DNA from: Planctomycetota bacterium
GTDB lineage: Bacteria; Planctomycetota; Planctomycetia; Pirellulales; Thermoguttaceae
NCBI GenBank assembly: GCA_013202535.1
Contig: JABMRP010001091.1
Span: forward strand, 1 to 7,537
Direction of reading: 5' to 3'
Length of the DNA: 7,537 nucleotides
The notes under the pieces were generated by a model. The model saw only the letters and a program-made list of their open reading frames with translations, was not told where the DNA came from and did no database searches. The position numbers were made by a program, and so were the translations under genes. Below, piece by piece: positions 4,808 to 7,537 of the stretch (the first letter of the stretch is position 1; every line of letters begins with the position of its first letter).

Positions 4808-6049
4808 TTAGTCATTTTCGGTCTCAACGCCAACGGGTCCCGATGCTTGATTCACTGCCCTGAGTTGCCTATCCCTCAGTAGTTCGCCCGCCGTGGCCAA
4901 CCGATCTCGCATGATCGATCTTGTGACCTCATCGGCAGGACCAATGACGGTCTCGCCGTCAACTATATCCACGATCAACAGCGAATCAGGATCCACGTCC
5001 TTGATATCCAGCAACTCGGCACTGTGAGTGGTCGCAACAACCTGTACGAAGTGAGCCGCTTCGTGCAGGGCATCGAACAACACGCCGGCGGCAGCCGGAT
5101 GCACGGTTGCTTCAGGTTCTTCAATGCCAACCAAAGAAATCACCCGCTCTGGAGGTTGCTCCGCGCACTGGAATAGCGCAACCAGAACACCCAGCGAGTG
5201 AAGCGTTCCGTCGGACATGTTTCGGGCACTGAAATAGGTCGTCCGATTGCTTGTTCCGCGAACGACAAACAAGAGGAAGTACTTCTCCATTTCCTTCGTC
5301 AAGTTCACATCGGCACCCAGCCTATGCACCCACTCGCTCAGTGATTCGACGCATATCCGATCAAGAGAGGGTAGGATCGCACATGCATACTCGTCAATTC
5401 GATCCTTCAACTTCGGACGGTCAATGGCGATTCTCCGCAACACTCGACCGACGCCTGCCCCGTCCGGCCTCAAAGCACCTCGACCCGCGAACGGTCTTTG
5501 CTTGATTCGTCCTGGATTGATCTTGTAGAAGAGGACGCGAGCGAGAAGGTCGTACAAGCCACGGAATTCGTGGAAGTTGGAGGCGCTCGTCAAGTAGAGC
5601 CGATCACTCGAAACAGGTGGACGCAGTTTAAAAGTAGCTTCTATGACCTTCCCTTCTCTGACCTTGTACATGGCCGGGGTATCACCTTCGACTGTACAGT
5701 CTTCCTCCTCCACAATAAACCCGCCCGATGGCTTCGGTGAAACGACAAACCTGAATGAAGCGGTCTGATCGCGTGTCAGGTTCAATTGCAGGCTGATTTC
5801 GAGTTTCTCCGCGGGCGTGGGGAATCGGCATAAGACCTCCACTAGTCCGCCCCGTTTATCGAACGCACGTTCCATGGGATCGCGCACCGACTCAGCCACG
5901 AACCGCAACGCATCCAGGAAGTTACTCTTGCCCGAGCCATTGGGTCCCACCAAGAGCGTCAATGGGCCGAGCGAGACGTCGCACTGCCGAATGCTCTTGT
6001 AGTTGCGCAGGATGACCCTTTGCACAAACGGAGTCACCGGTTCACTCAT
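4808..6049 (-). CDS. ABC/AAA15-type ATPase, OLD-like, first gene of a two-gene unit
   Basis: This 413-aa protein has the hallmarks of the RecF/OLD-like ABC ATPases annotated as AAA15 or AAA_21. The N-terminal strand-loop VILRNYKSI (12-20) is followed by Walker A GPNGSGKS (35-42), an ABC-signature-like NMSDGT (277-282), Walker B ending in IEEPE (309-313) with catalytic acids Glu310/Glu311, and the switch histidine His342 in TTHS (340-343). The region between (about 65-270) is the variable insert, and there is no TOPRIM domain after the ATPase; that function sits in the next gene. The frame reaches a GTG at 6055, but GGAGG at 6057-6061 leaves no room for it and fits the ATG at 6049 (7-base spacing). 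Sampled stretches (4921-4980 and 5641-5700) are 31/60 GC, lower than neighbouring genes, which hints at transfer. The likely role is an ATP-driven sensor or activator of the TOPRIM partner. Confidence 0.88.
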   Translation of the reverse strand: MSEPVTPFVQRVILRNYKSIRQCDVSLGPLTLLVGPNGSGKSNFLDALRFVAESVRDPMERAFDKRGGLVEVLCRFPTPAEKLEISLQLNLTRDQTASFRFVVSPKPSGGFIVEEEDCTVEGDTPAMYKVREGKVIEATFKLRPPVSSDRLYLTSASNFHEFRGLYDLLARVLFYKINPGRIKQRPFAGRGALRPDGAGVGRVLRRIAIDRPKLKDRIDEYACAILPSLDRICVESLSEWVHRLGADVNLTKEMEKYFLLFVVRGTSNRTTYFSARNMSDGTLHSLGVLVALFQCAEQPPERVISLVGIEEPEATVHPAAAGVLFDALHEAAHFVQVVATTHSAELLDIKDVDPDSLLIVDIVDGETVIGPADEVTRSIMRDRLATAGELLRDRQLRAVNQASGPVGVETEND

Positions 6050-6056
6050 TGTCACA

Positions 6057-6061
6057 CCTCC
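6057..6061 (-). promoter_or_regulatory. Ribosome binding site that decides the ATPase start
   Basis: GGAGG on the minus strand, 7 bases before the ATG at 6049. The upstream in-frame GTG (6053-6055) is one base from this site and cannot use it, so translation most likely begins MSEP. Confidence 0.75.
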
Positions 6062-6110
6062 ATCTCACGACGCGGTATCTTCAACAGCCCGGTTAAGGAT
6101 AACCCAGTCC

Positions 6111-6140
6111 AGGATAGCAGGAAATAGCACGTTCGCACAA
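6111..6140 (-). promoter_or_regulatory. Weak candidate promoter of the ATPase-TOPRIM unit
   Basis: On the minus strand TTGTGC (6135-6140, 3 of 6) and TATCCT (6111-6116, 4 of 6) are 18 bases apart, predicting a start near 6104 and a leader of about 55 bases. A small inverted repeat, GGTTA/TAACC (6091-6104, 4-base loop), lies at the predicted start and could be an operator. The hexamer AGGATA recurs at 6096-6101, 6111-6116 and 6195-6200. All matches are modest. Confidence 0.25.
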
Positions 6141-6243
6141 TGGGGAAGTCGGTCTAGCCGGAGGCTCCAATTCCGAGGGTCATGAATCCCGAGCAGGATA
6201 CGGGCGGGACACCGGGGCCAGGGAGGCGAGAAACGCAGGTTGC

Positions 6244-6272
6244 TTGACCGGGGCCGGCCGCGCGACTACGAT
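6244..6272 (+). promoter_or_regulatory. Sigma-70-like promoter of the TlpA-like gene
   Basis: TTGACC (6244-6249, 5 of 6) and TACGAT (6267-6272, 4 of 6, with the key T, A and final T) are separated by the ideal 17 bases. The predicted start near 6279 gives a leader of about 50 bases. The spacer is very GC-rich and contains the palindrome GGCCGGCC (6252-6259). Confidence 0.55.
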
Positions 6273-6317
6273 GACATCTGCGGTGGGGCTTGTGAATTGG
6301 TGAAACTGGAATTAAGC

Positions 6318-6322
6318 GGGAG
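6318..6322 (+). promoter_or_regulatory. Ribosome binding site of the TlpA-like gene
   Basis: GGGAG, 7 bases before the ATG at 6330. An in-frame GTG at 6300 is possible, but it would put charged residues in front of the signal peptide and has no comparable site. Confidence 0.55.
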
Positions 6323-6329
6323 ACTGCAC

Positions 6330-7537
6330 ATGTTGCGAAGTTCGACTCCGTATTGGCTGATCGCTATCGCGGCTCTGGCCTCTGTCTTGTGGGCAACTGG
6401 CGTAGCCCCGGCGGACGTTGCGCAGGCCGATCCCGAGGTGGCCGAACCGGAAGAGACGACCGGCGAGGAACCGGCGGATCCGCCGGTCAGCAGATACGTC
6501 GTGCCCGACGGCTCGCCCGAGGAACTGCTCGCCTTCGTTCGGGACCTCATGATCGACCGGTGGCCGAGCCGCGAGGAACGAGTCACGGAAGCGAAACGGG
6601 CGATCCGCGACGCGGCCGACAAGATCCTTGCCGCCAACCCGACCGAGTCCCAGGCGAAGACCGCGGTCAAGGTGAAGATGTTCGCGCTGGAGACGCAGGC
6701 CGAGTATGTCCGGTTGGTCGAGGACTTGAAACGCATGGGCCGCGACGAGTTGGCAAAGAAAGTCGCCGATCATGTGGTCGAAATCGGCCAGGAGTTGCGC
6801 TGCGAGGCCTTTGAGAAGGAACTCGAATCGCTTGCGGGGAAAGACGCCGAAGACGTCGAGGCACGCCTGGAAAAGCTGATCGAAGAAGCCACCGGGATGC
6901 TGAGCGACGGGAAGCCGAACGACAAGGAAGTGGAGTTGGCCGTCGCGTCGGCACGATTGGCCGAAAAAATCGGCCACACCGACCGCGCCCTGGACGCATA
7001 TAGGAAGTACATCGACGTCCTCGGCCAGCACGAAGACGCGTTCGGCAAGCAGGTTGCCTCGATGCAACGCATCGTTCGCTGGCTCGATTTGCCGGGCAGC
7101 GAACTCCGGCTGGAAGGAACGCTGCTCGACGGTACGCCGTTGGATTGGTCGCAATACCACGGCAAGGTGGTGCTGGTGGATTTCTGGGCGACGTGGTGTG
7201 GGCCCTGCCTGGCCGAGATGCCCAACGTGAGGACGTGCTACGAGAGCTACCACGACATGGGCTTCGAGGTCATCGGCGTGAGCCTGGACAAAGACCGCGA
7301 GGCGCTGGAAGAATACCTCGCCAAAGAGAAGATCCCTTGGACCATTGTTAACGACCAGGAGACGCGCAATCCCACGGCCGACTACTACGGAATCACGGGC
7401 ATTCCGACGCTGATCCTTGTCGGCCGCGACGGCAAGGTCATCTCGACCAAGGCCCGCGGGGCGGAACTCCGCAAGGAGTTGGCCAAGATATTCGGCCCCC
7501 TCAAGGAAGAGGAACCGGAAGCCCAGGAGACCTCCCG
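6330..7537 (+). CDS. Secreted TlpA-like thioredoxin-fold protein with helical N-terminal domain (3' end missing)
   Basis: The frame is open for 402 codons to the window edge with no stop, so the C-terminus is missing. It starts with a signal peptide (hydrophobic about 8-24, likely cut near APA 26-28), then an acidic, proline-rich linker (about 34-53). A highly charged, mostly helical region follows (about 60-250) with no family I recognise. Residues about 258-388 form a TlpA/AhpC-TSA-type thioredoxin fold: VVLVDFWATWCGPC (280-293) with redox cysteines Cys290 and Cys293, the VIGVSLD strand (314-320), and cis-proline Pro359 in GIPTL. The tail turns acidic (KEEEPEAQE, 392-400). Such proteins catalyse thiol-disulfide exchange outside the cytoplasm, for example in cytochrome c maturation or protein folding; the target here is unknown. 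It has its own promoter and is divergent from the ATPase unit, so no functional link is implied. The start is ATG 6330, supported by GGGAG and the signal peptide. Confidence 0.88.
   Translation, partial: MLRSSTPYWLIAIAALASVLWATGVAPADVAQADPEVAEPEETTGEEPADPPVSRYVVPDGSPEELLAFVRDLMIDRWPSREERVTEAKRAIRDAADKILAANPTESQAKTAVKVKMFALETQAEYVRLVEDLKRMGRDELAKKVADHVVEIGQELRCEAFEKELESLAGKDAEDVEARLEKLIEEATGMLSDGKPNDKEVELAVASARLAEKIGHTDRALDAYRKYIDVLGQHEDAFGKQVASMQRIVRWLDLPGSELRLEGTLLDGTPLDWSQYHGKVVLVDFWATWCGPCLAEMPNVRTCYESYHDMGFEVIGVSLDKDREALEEYLAKEKIPWTIVNDQETRNPTADYYGITGIPTLILVGRDGKVISTKARGAELRKELAKIFGPLKEEEPEAQETS

Noticed and set aside
4179..6049. Naming the ATPase-TOPRIM pair as PARIS or Gabija
   Set aside because: Gabija needs a single-chain ATPase-TOPRIM plus a UvrD-like helicase, and none is present. 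PARIS uses a DUF4435 TOPRIM partner, whereas this one looks like DUF4276.
6003..6185. 60-codon plus-strand frame over the ATPase start
   Set aside because: It is antisense to the ATPase N-terminus, with no ribosome site and no similarity recognised.
1..7537. tRNA, rRNA, CRISPR array or complete insertion sequence
   Set aside because: No cloverleaf-like segment, regularly spaced repeat series or transposase-like frame was seen on either strand.

Overview
The window is GC-rich bacterial DNA that fits the Planctomycetota, perhaps the Pirellulales. This rests on gene content only: a b6-type quinol:electron acceptor complex, a secreted DUF4838-type protein, and a secreted TlpA-like thioredoxin with a long helical front half. 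No rRNA or other taxonomic marker is present, so the assignment is an inference.

Layout from left to right. (1) 1-1927, minus strand: the start of a respiratory operon, with a Rieske iron-sulfur protein (1196-1810) followed 3 bases later by a fused cytochrome b6/subunit IV-like protein (110-1192). A 13-bp imperfect inverted repeat (63-113) with CTAG at both ends begins inside the cytochrome b stop codon, and a small hairpin (29-47) follows. No cytochrome c or other downstream partner is visible before the window edge. (2) 1811-2343: a 533-base divergent intergenic region with possible promoters and several hairpins, but no convincing gene. (3) 2344-4182, plus strand: a secreted 612-aa DUF4838-type protein related to glycoside hydrolases. 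(4) 4179-6049, minus strand: a two-gene unit of an ABC/AAA15-type ATPase (4808-6049) followed by a small DUF4276-like TOPRIM protein (4179-4784). Its end overlaps the end of the DUF4838 gene by 4 bases, and a 9-bp-stem hairpin sits on that junction. (5) 6050-6329: a divergent spacer holding a good sigma-70-like promoter for the last gene. (6) 6330-7537, plus strand: a secreted TlpA/thioredoxin-fold protein that runs off the right edge.

How they fit together. The Rieske and cytochrome b proteins would form the quinol-oxidising core of an electron-transfer complex in the energy-conserving membrane. Conserved Cys48 and the 15-residue spacing of the second histidine pair in cytochrome b place it with the b6-type enzymes that carry an extra heme ci. 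The ATPase and TOPRIM pair is the strongest candidate for an under-described system. It looks like a split version of the ATPase-TOPRIM design of OLD-family nucleases, used by Gabija and, with a different TOPRIM family, by PARIS phage defence. The DUF4838 and TlpA-like proteins are secreted, and they appear to be independent neighbours rather than parts of either system.

Two annotated starts are shorter than the longest open frames (Rieske at 1810, ATPase at 6049), because clear Shine-Dalgarno sequences lie inside the longer versions. All family names come from reading motifs, without database searches.
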